Positions 1-6,884 of a stretch of 7,075 nucleotides of DNA are shown here, piece after piece. The stretch comes from a bacterium (GTDB lineage: Bacteria > Krumholzibacteriota > Krumholzibacteriia > LZORAL124-64-63): positions 1 to 7,075 of the forward strand of contig JABIBH010000053.1 of NCBI GenBank assembly GCA_018652925.1. Direction: 5' to 3'. The number at the start of each line of letters is the position of its first letter. The stretch's first letter is position 1. The notes beneath the pieces were generated by a model. It was given only the letters and a program-made list of their open reading frames with translations. It was not told the origin of the DNA and made no database searches. Position numbers and translations under genes: made by a program.

Positions 1-8
1 GGGCTGCT

Positions 9-926
9 TTGAAAATATCGATAGTAGTGCTGACCTGGAATCGGCGTGACTGCCTGATTGAAACCCTGAGCAATCTTTCCTCACTCGAGGCCGAAATTGT
101 AGTTGTGGATAATGGCAGCGAAGATGGCACAAGCGAAGCAGTTGAAAAATATTTCCCGGACTGCCAACTGGTATCACTTTCAGAAAACCTGGGCACTGTT
201 GCTCGTAACGACGGCATCTCCAAAGCCTCAGGTGACATAATTATTACACTTGATGACGATGTCAGATCGCTCACTCAAGACGGAATCCAGCAAGTCATAA
301 AATCCTTTGAAAACCCGAAACTGGGTGCGCTGACTTTCAAAGTTATCAACCCTGGAACAGGTAAAACCAGAGACTGGGTTCATCGACAAAGAATCTCCTG
401 TGCAGATGACACCTTCCCGACCTACGAAATCACAGAAGGCGCAGTAGCTTTCCGGGCAAGGGCTCTAAAAGATTCCGGACTTTATCGAAATGACTATTTC
501 ATCAGCCATGAAGGGTTGGATTTAGCATATCGACTGCTCAACTCAGGCTGGGAGATCTATCACAACGGCTCCATAACTGTTGAACACTACCATGATCCAG
601 GTGGTAGGACAGATTGGCGTCGATACTATTACGATACACGTAATTTATTCTGGATTTCAGCTCGTTTCCATCCACTAAGTTACGCTGTGCCATATCTTTT
701 TCGCGGAATTCTGGCTATGACATTCTATGCCATTCGTGACATGCATATTCTAGCGTTTACACGCGGGTTTGTTGATGGCTTAGGTGGAATAAATAAAGCT
801 GCAAGATGTCGCACTCCATGGACAGATTTTACTACAGAATGGTGTAAAAAAGTCGATAGCTATAGTCCAGGGTTCTTTTACCTTGTGAAGCGTCGTATTT
901 TTAGTAAAAACTTCAACCTTGATTGA
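9..926 (+). CDS. Family-2 glycosyltransferase (GT-A fold, rhamnosyltransferase-like)
   Basis: Transfers a sugar from a nucleotide-activated donor to a growing glycan, probably at the cytoplasmic face of the membrane. The 305-residue product opens with the GT2 first strand (KISIVVLTWNR, residues 2-12), followed by VVDNGSEDGT (32-41), the metal/nucleotide-binding motif LDDDV with DDD at 82-84, and HEGLDLAYRL (167-176), whose acidic residues match the usual catalytic-base region. YYDTRNLFWI (207-216) resembles the C-terminal part of rhamnosyltransferase-like GT2 enzymes. A hydrophobic stretch near 225-241 may associate with the membrane. The first codon available is TTG at 9; with only eight bases upstream no ribosome binding site can be judged, so the true start could lie outside the window, although the domain begins immediately. 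It ends in TGA, five bases before the ATG of the next glycosyltransferase, which suggests an operon. Donor and acceptor cannot be told from the sequence. Confidence 0.85.
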   Translation: MKISIVVLTWNRRDCLIETLSNLSSLEAEIVVVDNGSEDGTSEAVEKYFPDCQLVSLSENLGTVARNDGISKASGDIIITLDDDVRSLTQDGIQQVIKSFENPKLGALTFKVINPGTGKTRDWVHRQRISCADDTFPTYEITEGAVAFRARALKDSGLYRNDYFISHEGLDLAYRLLNSGWEIYHNGSITVEHYHDPGGRTDWRRYYYDTRNLFWISARFHPLSYAVPYLFRGILAMTFYAIRDMHILAFTRGFVDGLGGINKAARCRTPWTDFTTEWCKKVDSYSPGFFYLVKRRIFSKNFNLD

Positions 927-931
927 TTGAA

Positions 932-1912
932 ATGAACCAGCCAGAGTTAACTGTCATCATACCAATACGCAATGAGCAAGACCACATCGGTAATCTGCTC
1001 GATGATTTGGTACGTCAGACTCTGGACCACTCCAGATTTGAAATTATTATTGTCGATGGAATGAGTGAAGACAACACCCTGCAAGTCATTGAAAGCTATA
1101 TGACACAGCTTCCCAATATACGTATCGAAACAAATCCCAAATACAGATCCGGGCCTGCCCGAAATATTGGTGCAAACGCTGCAATCGGCAAATGGCTGCT
1201 GTTTGTAGACGGCCACTGCCATATCCCATCTAAAAATATGCTTGAATCTGTATGGAAAACATTCTCCCAGGGCGCAAAATGTATCTCAAGACCACAACCA
1301 CTTATAAACACTGAAAAAGGGCGTGCAACAGCAATTGCCAGAACCTCATTTTTGGGCCACCACAAAGGCTCCATGATCTATTCTTATGAGAATACAGAGT
1401 GTGATCCCTCCAGTGCAGGCTGCGGTTATGATAAAGAACTCTATTTATCTCTTGGCGGTATAGATGAAAAATTCGATGCTGCTGAAGACCTGGAATTCAA
1501 CATCCGAGTCTCGGACAAAGGTATCAAGGCTCATCACCACCGCGATTTCACTTTGGAATATATTCCGAGAGAGCTCCACAAATCCCTTTTCAGGCAGCTA
1601 TACAGATACGGCTTTGGACGAGGTTTAATTGCCAGGAAAAACCCAAAGCATTTCTCACTTCTATCGTTCACGCTGGCTATTTTTTCAATAACACTGGTTG
1701 TACTTCCGTTCATCAATTTAACCATCTGGGGATTTATCACTGGTGGATGGATTTTAACTTGTGGTGTTGATGCAATTATCGCAGCTAAAAGCAAAATTTG
1801 GCCGTCGGTAATGATTACATTGATGATTATTCACCTTGCTGCTGGAGTTGGATATATCAGTGGCCTGGTTGGCGGACCAGGTTGGAGCCACACTCCTTCA
1901 AAAGCTTCTTAA
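932..1912 (+). CDS. ExoA-like family-2 glycosyltransferase with C-terminal membrane helices
   Basis: Predicted membrane-bound glycosyltransferase for polysaccharide or glycoconjugate assembly, most like the succinoglycan ExoA branch of GT2. In the 326-residue product, ELTVIIPIRNEQ lies near the N-terminus, IIIVDGMSEDNT contains D42, SGPARNIGANAA precedes the FVDGHCH motif (D93, H95; ExoA-type enzymes have DGH here rather than a plain DxD), AEDLEF supplies E185-D186, and QLYRYG (Q222, R225) resembles the QxxRW motif of processive enzymes. Three hydrophobic segments at about 241-261, 264-284 and 292-312 are probable membrane helices. ATG 932 is preferred over the in-frame TTG at 923, which would overlap the preceding stop codon; neither has a good Shine-Dalgarno sequence, so translational coupling to the upstream gene is likely. 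Family assignment is firm; the sugar and acceptor are unknown. Confidence 0.85.
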   Translation: MNQPELTVIIPIRNEQDHIGNLLDDLVRQTLDHSRFEIIIVDGMSEDNTLQVIESYMTQLPNIRIETNPKYRSGPARNIGANAAIGKWLLFVDGHCHIPSKNMLESVWKTFSQGAKCISRPQPLINTEKGRATAIARTSFLGHHKGSMIYSYENTECDPSSAGCGYDKELYLSLGGIDEKFDAAEDLEFNIRVSDKGIKAHHHRDFTLEYIPRELHKSLFRQLYRYGFGRGLIARKNPKHFSLLSFTLAIFSITLVVLPFINLTIWGFITGGWILTCGVDAIIAAKSKIWPSVMITLMIIHLAAGVGYISGLVGGPGWSHTPSKAS

Positions 1913-1931
1913 AAACTGTTTATTTTTTATT

Positions 1932-1960
1932 TTGGAGATTATGAGCTTATGGGTTATTAT
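1932..1960 (+). promoter_or_regulatory. Putative sigma-70 promoter for the RRM gene
   Basis: TTGGAG at 1932-1937 (3 of 6 to TTGACA) and TATTAT at 1955-1960 (5 of 6 to TATAAT) are separated by 17 bp. The pair starts 20 bp after the second glycosyltransferase ends. Transcription would begin near 1967, giving a leader of roughly 100 nt. This is a consensus match only. Confidence 0.4.
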
Positions 1961-1966
1961 CTGCTC

Positions 1967-2064
1967 ACGGGCCCACTAGTATGTTCGGGGTCCATTTGTA
2001 TGTTAAAGAGTATAGCTGAGACCGATTTACGGCCAGTATATGCTCACGAATGAGGAAGTGTCTC
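1967..2064 (+). promoter_or_regulatory. Long 5' leader of the RRM gene, with a possible hairpin and the ribosome binding site
   Basis: No gene is visible between 1913 and 2064. If the promoter at 1932-1960 is right, about 98 nt of untranslated RNA precede the TTG start. GGGCCC (1969-1974) can pair with GGGTCC (1988-1993, one G-U pair) around a 13-nt loop. TGCTCACG occurs at 1962-1969 and 2041-2048, and GTATGTT at 1979-1985 and 1998-2004; such short repeats could be chance. GAGGAAG at 2052-2058 is a good Shine-Dalgarno sequence ending six bases before TTG 2065, and it decides the start. Long leaders are common on genes for cold-induced RNA-binding proteins, but no known cold box or riboswitch was recognised. 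Confidence 0.35.
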
Positions 2065-2337
2065 TTGAAGATTTACGTAGGTAACCTGAATTTCCGTTCA
2101 ACTGAAGAAACCGTAACTGAATTATTTTCAGCTTTCGGTGCAGTTGAAGAAGTCGCATTAATCACTGACCGTGATACTGGCCGCCCTCGTGGCTTCGGTT
2201 TTGTCACTATGACAAACGATGACGAAGCTAAGAAGGCAATCGAAGAGCTTAACGGCAAAGACTTCGAAGGTCGCGATTTGAACATTAACGAGGCTCGTCC
2301 TCGTGCTCCACGTCAACAACGTGAGCCACGCTGGTAA
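2065..2337 (+). CDS. Small single-RRM RNA-binding protein, TTG start
   Basis: A 90-residue single RNA recognition motif protein of the type found in cyanobacteria and many other bacteria, where members bind RNA and are often induced by cold. RNP2 is KIYVGNL (residues 2-8) and RNP1 is RGFGFVTM (42-49), with the RNA-stacking aromatics present at Y4, F44 and F46. ALITDRDTGRPRGFGFV matches the classic loop before RNP1. After the domain comes a short basic tail rich in Arg, Pro and Gln. TTG 2065 is chosen as start because GAGGAAG lies six bases upstream and because family members begin MKIYVGNL; the in-frame ATG at 2050 would add five residues and overlaps that ribosome binding site. It is probably transcribed alone, between its own promoter and a terminator. 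The RNA targets are unknown. Confidence 0.92.
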   Translation: MKIYVGNLNFRSTEETVTELFSAFGAVEEVALITDRDTGRPRGFGFVTMTNDDEAKKAIEELNGKDFEGRDLNINEARPRAPRQQREPRW

Positions 2338-2358
2338 TTCAGTTACTGGTTTGATTAT

Positions 2359-2387
2359 GGCCCGGTCTTCTGACCGGGCCTTTTTTT
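2359..2387 (+). terminator. Intrinsic terminator of the RRM gene
   Basis: GGCCCGGTC (2359-2367) pairs perfectly with GACCGGGCC (2372-2380) around a TTCT loop and is followed by seven T (2381-2387). It starts 21 bp after the RRM stop codon. On the opposite strand there is no T run after the stem, so it mainly serves the + strand; the convergent ettA ends right beside it. Confidence 0.93.
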
Positions 2388-2388
2388 G

Positions 2389-4065
2389 TCATCGAGTGAG
2401 TTTTTTGTATTGGATTCTGTGAGGCGTATCTGCGTCCTGGCCCAACCGTTCTCTGCGATCCCGCTCATAGTCACTATAGTTACCTTCAAACCATTGGACT
2501 TTGCTATCGCCCTCAAAGCTGATAATGTGTGTTGATATCCTGTCCAGGAACCAGCGATCGTGACTGACTACAACAACACATCCGCCAAATTGCAGCAGTG
2601 CATCTTCCAAAGCACGAAGCGTATCAACATCAAGATCATTTGTAGGCTCATCCAGGATAATCAGATTGGCTCCACTTTTAAGCAGCTTGGCAAGGTGAAC
2701 TCTATTACGCTCGCCACCACTTAAAACTCCAAGTTTCTTCTGCTGATCAGCACCTCGGAAATTGAACCCTGAACAATAAGCTCTGGACTTTACTTTCCTA
2801 CCACCCAAGTCCAGCTCTTCTGCCCCACCTGAAATTTCTTCCCAAACAGTTCTTTCATCAGACAGGTCGTCGCGGAACTGGTCGACATAAGCCATATCAA
2901 CTGTTGAACCAATCTGCAGATTACCTGAGTCGGTCTGCTCTGCACCGGTAATCAGTTTCATCAAAGTAGTTTTACCTGCACCGTTGGGGCCAACAACTCC
3001 AACAATGCCACCTTTCGGCAGATCGAATGAAAAGTTTTCAAATAACAATTTGTCGCCATACTGTTTTTTAACATTTTCAGCTCGAACAACCACATCACCA
3101 AGACGCGGCCCGGCAGGCAGAATAATCTGAGATTTACTCTGCTGCATCAACCTGTCTTTAGTGACCATGTCTTCGTATTGTGAAATTCTGGCTTTACTCT
3201 TTTTATGACGAGCTTTGGGTGCTGTGTTGATCCACTCCAACTCCCGTTCAATAGTTTTGCTTCTGGCATCATCCTGTTTCTGCTCCAGCAACATCTTTTC
3301 CTGTTTCTGCTGCAGCCATGAAGAATAGTTGCCCTCCCATGGCACACCATATCCTCGATCAAGTTCAAGCACCCAGCCAGTTACATTGTCCAGGAAGTAG
3401 CGATCGTGAGTTACAATGACAACTGTTCCTTCATATTCTCTGAGATGCCTCTCCAACCAGGACACCGATGCAGCATCCAGGTGGTTTGTTGGCTCATCAA
3501 GCAAAAGCATATCCGGTTTCTCAAGTAGCAGTTTACACAATGCAACTCGTCTGACTTCACCACCGGAGAGTGTTTCCACTACAGAATCTCCTGGTGGGCA
3601 GCGTAAAGCATCCATAGCGATATCAAGCTGGCGCTCAATTTCCCAGCCATTGCATGCATCAATCTTGTCTTGTACTGCTGCCATCTGTGCCATCACTTTT
3701 TCCATGGCATCCGGTTCCATCGGCTCACACATTTTTGTTGAAAGTGCATTAAACTCATCGAGCATTTTTACAGTCTCGCCAAGACCTTCTTTTACATTCC
3801 CAAGCACATCTTTCGATTGGTCAAGCACAGGCTCCTGAGGCAGAAAACCTACTGAAATACCATCTGCGGCATATGCTTTGCCTTCAAACTCTTCATCCAG
3901 CCCTGCCATAATTTTAAGCAGTGAACTTTTTCCAGAGCCGTTCAGGCCAACAACACCAATTTTGGCGCCCGGCAAAAAGCTCAACCAGATTTCGCGTAGA
4001 ATCTCTCTATTTGGCGGGACTACTTTACGAATCCCCTGAAGTGTGAATACATACTGTTGTGACAT
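2389..4065 (-). CDS. ettA: Energy-dependent translational throttle protein EttA (ABC-F ATPase)
   Basis: EttA binds the ribosomal E site and, depending on the ATP/ADP state, gates entry into the elongation cycle. The 558-residue product is close to E. coli EttA in length (about 555) and order of parts. First ATPase domain: Walker A GLNGSGKS (40-47), signature LSGGE (166-170), Walker B LLLDEP (187-192), H-switch H220. The insertion around 90-135 corresponds to the arm domain. The linker around 240-320, with WEGNYSSWLQQK and a basic KARHKKSKAR stretch, corresponds to the P-site tRNA-interaction motif. Second ATPase domain: Walker A GPNGAGKTT (359-367), LSGGE (448-452), Walker B LIILDEP (468-474), then SHDRWFLDR. 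Both sites look catalytically intact. ATG 4065 is preferred over the in-frame ATG at 4077 because GGAG (4075-4072) lies six bases upstream and overlaps the longer start. The gene ends in TGA. It has no membrane domain, as expected for ABC-F. Confidence 0.96.
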   Translation of the reverse strand: MSQQYVFTLQGIRKVVPPNREILREIWLSFLPGAKIGVVGLNGSGKSSLLKIMAGLDEEFEGKAYAADGISVGFLPQEPVLDQSKDVLGNVKEGLGETVKMLDEFNALSTKMCEPMEPDAMEKVMAQMAAVQDKIDACNGWEIERQLDIAMDALRCPPGDSVVETLSGGEVRRVALCKLLLEKPDMLLLDEPTNHLDAASVSWLERHLREYEGTVVIVTHDRYFLDNVTGWVLELDRGYGVPWEGNYSSWLQQKQEKMLLEQKQDDARSKTIERELEWINTAPKARHKKSKARISQYEDMVTKDRLMQQSKSQIILPAGPRLGDVVVRAENVKKQYGDKLLFENFSFDLPKGGIVGVVGPNGAGKTTLMKLITGAEQTDSGNLQIGSTVDMAYVDQFRDDLSDERTVWEEISGGAEELDLGGRKVKSRAYCSGFNFRGADQQKKLGVLSGGERNRVHLAKLLKSGANLIILDEPTNDLDVDTLRALEDALLQFGGCVVVVSHDRWFLDRISTHIISFEGDSKVQWFEGNYSDYERDRRERLGQDADTPHRIQYKKLTR

Positions 4066-4095
4066 TTTATTCTCCATTGTTTAAGGTCGGCGCAC

Positions 4096-4124
4096 ATAGT
4101 AGCACTTCAAAGCGAAAATGGCAC
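4096..4124 (-). promoter_or_regulatory. Putative promoter of ettA
   Basis: Read on the - strand, GTGCCA (4124-4119, 4 of 6 to TTGACA) and TACTAT (4101-4096, 4 of 6 to TATAAT) are 17 bp apart, with a TG one base upstream of the -10 element (extended -10, TGCTACTAT). It lies between the terminator of the upstream gene and the ettA ribosome binding site, where a promoter is needed. The match is modest. Confidence 0.35.
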
Positions 4125-4155
4125 AAAAAAAGGCGCCCTAATTAAAGGACGCCTT
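4125..4155 (-). terminator. Intrinsic terminator of the VCBS-repeat selenoprotein gene
   Basis: On the - strand AAGGCGTCC (4155-4147) pairs with GGGCGCCTT (4138-4130), with one G-U pair, around an 8-nt AT loop, followed by a run of T to 4125. It starts 18 bp after the stop codon of the upstream gene and separates that gene from ettA. Confidence 0.9.
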
Positions 4156-4173
4156 CAAAAACCAGTCAGTTTT

Positions 4174-6774
4174 TTATTTTACCATAACCATTCTGACTGT
4201 GGCCTCGTGGCTACCAGACTTCAGATTACAGAAATAAACACCAGCAGAGACAGTTTTTCCACTATCATCGGTGCCGTTCCAAACAACAGAATTCAGACCA
4301 GCTGCTTCAACTACACCATTCTTGAGAGTGGTGATCAAGCTACCGGAAACATCATACAACTTCAGAGTTACTTCGCCAGCCTGTGGCAGTTCATAACTGA
4401 TTGTTGTTGATGGGTTGAATGGATTTGGATAGCACTGATGCAACGCAAATCTCGATGGTGCCGGATCAACAGCACTTGGTCCGCCACCCTGATTCACATT
4501 TATCAACTGATCAACTGCAGCAACAGTTACATCAGTAGTTCCTTCGCCTGGCCAGTAAACAGTCATAGCATCAACTGTTGTAGCAGCTCCCAATCCAAAG
4601 TGAAGCATAAGTGGAGCCTGTGACAAGTAACCTGTGCTTGTGGTGACTTCACGAACCATTGTGCGGCCACCGGCTGTAACAGTAACTCTGGCACCAACAG
4701 CTGATTTATTAACAGTATCGCCAGTCAAACTAACTTTGAGCCAGTGATTACCATTATCAACACCATTAACAAGCAGTACATTCTGACCGTTGTCATTTGC
4801 TACATAGGCATCCAGCTTACCATCGTCATTGAAATCAGCCCAAGCCATACCGTTGGCATTGCCACCAGTTTCATTCACGCCAAGAGCCACTTCAACAAAA
4901 GTACCGGCATCGTTACGCAAAATTCTGTCGTACTGACCATGCTTGGCCAGATACAGATCCAAATCACCATCGTTGTCAAAGTCACCCCATGCAACACCTT
5001 TGGTGTTACCGGTATCACCTAATGGTGCGCCAATTTGCTGGTTGAATGAACCACCGTGATATTCACAGAATATATCGGCAGCTCCATCATTGGCAAAATA
5101 GAGATCCATATCACCGTCATTGTCGTAGTCGCCCCATGCAGCACCAGTTCCGCGGCCAATATTTGGCAGGGCACCACTACCGGTTGCATCGAAGAATCCA
5201 TATTGAGGATCATTGTCAAAGAGGAGATTTGCACCGAGGTAATTAACAACAAACAGATCATGATCGCCCTCATTATCATAATCCGACCATACACCAGTCA
5301 TTCCTGGTCCGGAGTCAGCAACAGTTGCACTACCAGCAAGGAATATCCATTGGCCGATGCCAGGATCACCATAAGCGTGGAAAAGTTTATTGTCGGTACC
5401 ATTGTTGACAAGATAGAGATCAAGCAGTCCATCGTGGTCATAATCGACCCATGAAGCGCCCATACCTGCGTCAACATTATTCAAGCCGTATGAAGTTACA
5501 CTTGAGAAAACGCCACCATCGTTTGTCAGCAGAACATTTGCCAAGCCGTCTTTGGACAAGTATGCATCCATGTCGCCATCGTTATCATAGTCAGCCCATG
5601 TAACAGCACGACCGGCACCTGTGTCACCCAACAACGTTCCACCAGCTATATTCGTAAATGAGCCACCGTTATTCTCGAGTAGCATGTCAGCAACGCCATC
5701 GCGTATGACATGGATATCGATGTCACCATCAAGATCATAGTCAATTGCAGCAACACCTTGAGCTGAACCGGCATCGCCAAGTTCACCAGTTGTATCAGCA
5801 GCGAATAATCCACCAGTGTAGTAACCGGCAAAATCGATTTCGCCATCTTCAACAAGAGTTTGAATAGTTGAAACTGGTGTTGGTGTTTCCCAATATTCAA
5901 CATCCAACCATGTCAATGTGTAGTCGCCGGCTGTGAATACAAACATAGAAGCATCGCCAGTACCATTCATATCAAACCCTTCAGGGCCTGAAAGATGCCA
6001 GGGAGCAGACAAACCGTTCGGGTCTGTATCGACATTCACGACTCCAGCGTAATCTGCTACAGAATATGTAGCCTGTAGAACATCATGAGGATTTGTTTGG
6101 TCTTGAACAAACACTACAACTCTAACATTTTCTGTAACCCATCCAGCATCCAGTGTAAAGTCTCGAGTAACTACCTGCGATTCACCTGGTCCGCTAATAG
6201 TTAATGGTTCAGATGCCAAAACTACTCTAGCCATATTAATCTGATCATGGGCGTAGTTTTCAATTACAACAAACTCAATGTCATAATTTCCTGAAGGAAT
6301 TGCTTCAGTTGATTGAATGTTCACTGATACTGAGCCTTGATTCCCAATATTCGTATATGCTGCCATTATTTCCACAGGGCTTGGAACGGCAACCCTGCCT
6401 TGAACCATCGGGTCATATGTATCAAACATAGAACCACTTGGATAGCCACCAACAGATCCTTCTAGACCATCAAACATAGCACTTGGAGTTCCACTGAAGC
6501 CGTACCAACTAAACCTTTGGCTCGATTCAGGAATGTCATATCCCCCGTTGAGATACCAGCTGATGCAAACAAAATCATCGCCATAAAGTTCATAAAGATC
6601 TTTCATACCGCGAACTGCGGATGGGCAGTAAGGTCAGCCATCTTCAGTGAATAATTCGCCCAATACAGCGCGAGGTGAAGCATCGGCAATTGTTGGAAAT
6701 GATACAGCTCCAACAATCAGCGCAAGCAAAAACAGCACAAAACTTGTGCGTGCGAAACTAGAGATGCCCTGCAT
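4174..6774 (-). CDS. Secreted selenoprotein: Sec-containing thioredoxin-fold (Omp28-like) head, VCBS repeats, ASPIC/UnbV, sorting-type tail
   Basis: Read from ATG 6774 through one in-frame TGA (6636-6634) taken as selenocysteine, the product has 866 residues. Residues 1-32 are a signal peptide (hydrophobic core about 12-24, probable cleavage after ADA). Residues 35-105 form a thioredoxin-like domain resembling Omp28 family proteins: RAVLGELFTEDG, then U47-P-Y-C50, then the cis-proline motif SGTPSAMFDG (P97). A beta-rich region (about 132-240) and a PEGA-like region (about 243-319) follow. Seven VCBS/FG-GAP repeats of about 50 residues carry acidic loops starting at 345, 395, 444, 498, 549, 598 and 647. 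ASPIC/UnbV spans about 675-761, and the last 90 residues contain CYPNPFNPSTTISYELP, a FlgD-like or type-9-sorting-like tail. AAGGAG lies seven bases before ATG 6774; the downstream ATG 6606 has no ribosome binding site and would delete signal peptide and active site. The likely role is an exported thiol/selenol redox protein; the substrate is unknown. A TGC-to-TGA mutation or read error is the main alternative to Sec. Confidence 0.82.
4771..5757 (-). repeat. Seven in-gene VCBS/FG-GAP repeat units of about 150 bp
   Basis: The DNA repeats imperfectly with a period near 150 bp because the protein repeats every 49-54 residues. Each unit contains an aspartate-rich loop of the form DYDNDGDMD, a pattern likely to bind calcium in a beta-propeller-like or beta-integrin-like fold. 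The sixth and seventh loops have F in place of Y, the seventh also has N in place of the second D (DFNDDGKLD), and the third loses one acidic residue (DYDHDGLLD). These are coding repeats, not a mobile or CRISPR structure. Confidence 0.9.
6604..6636 (-). promoter_or_regulatory. Candidate bacterial SECIS element and its UGA codon
   Basis: The TGA is at 6636-6634. Downstream on the mRNA, CATCCGC (6623-6617) pairs with GCGG (6611-6608) and, after one bulged U (6607), with ATG (6606-6604), giving seven base pairs and a five-base loop AGTTC (6616-6612). There are 17 nt between UGA and the loop, and G is the second loop base; both fit the known bacterial SECIS rules (16-37 nt, G in the first two loop positions), and the spacing is that of E. 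coli fdhF as I recall it. UGA is followed by C, a weak termination context. A competing hairpin, ACTGC (6629-6625) with GCAGT (6618-6614), is possible. Confidence 0.6.
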
Positions 6775-6781
6775 AAAAAAG

Positions 6782-6787
6782 CTCCTT
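6782..6787 (-). promoter_or_regulatory. Ribosome binding site that sets the selenoprotein start at 6774
   Basis: AAGGAG on the - strand, seven bases before ATG 6774. It is one of the best Shine-Dalgarno matches in the window and places translation initiation 46 codons upstream of the in-frame TGA. Confidence 0.88.
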
Positions 6788-6808
6788 AGGAAACAAATTG
6801 AGTTATTC

Positions 6809-6837
6809 TTGGCGGGTTCGAACTATTATTATATCAT
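6809..6837 (+). promoter_or_regulatory. Putative promoter of the flavoprotein gene
   Basis: TTGGCG (6809-6814, 4 of 6) and TATCAT (6832-6837, 5 of 6) are 17 bp apart. Its -10 overlaps the -10 of the divergent selenoprotein promoter, so the two could compete for polymerase. Consensus match only. Confidence 0.4.
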
Positions 6838-6856
6838 ATTCAACGGATAATTGAAA
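6828..6856 (-). promoter_or_regulatory. Strong extended -10 promoter for the selenoprotein gene
   Basis: On the - strand the -10 is a perfect TATAAT (6833-6828) preceded by TGA, giving TGATATAAT, an extended -10. A weak -35, TTTCAA (6856-6851), lies 17 bp upstream. Transcription would begin near 6821, leaving a leader of about 47 nt. Confidence 0.65.
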
Positions 6857-6884
6857 CAGTTTGCAACCCAAGGATTGGAAATAA

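Noticed and set aside
1913..2049. A tRNA, small RNA gene or short peptide in the gap before the RRM gene
   Set aside because: No cloverleaf, no T-loop motif and no terminator are visible; it is better explained as promoter plus leader.
3416..3838. A 140-codon open frame on the + strand inside ettA
   Set aside because: It is antisense to a highly conserved ABC-F gene, its translation is low-complexity and resembles no known family, and no ribosome binding site precedes it.
5056..5454. Open frames on the + strand across the VCBS repeats
   Set aside because: They are antisense images of the Asp/Gly-rich repeats; the translations are Ile/His-rich without domain features.
4771..5757. Periodic repeats of about 150 bp as a CRISPR or tandem mobile repeat
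   Set aside because: The repeats are imperfect, in frame and fully explained by VCBS/FG-GAP protein repeats.
6634..6636. Genome-wide reassignment of UGA to Trp or Gly as the explanation of the in-frame TGA
   Set aside because: The first glycosyltransferase (stop 924-926) and ettA (stop 2391-2389) both end in TGA at the normal family length, and all other genes use TGG for Trp with no other internal TGA.
4174..6774. Pseudogene with a nonsense mutation
   Set aside because: Not fully excluded, but only one stop occurs in 867 codons, the frame is otherwise intact with all domains, promoter, ribosome binding site and terminator, and the stop falls exactly on the Cys/Sec position with a SECIS-like hairpin.
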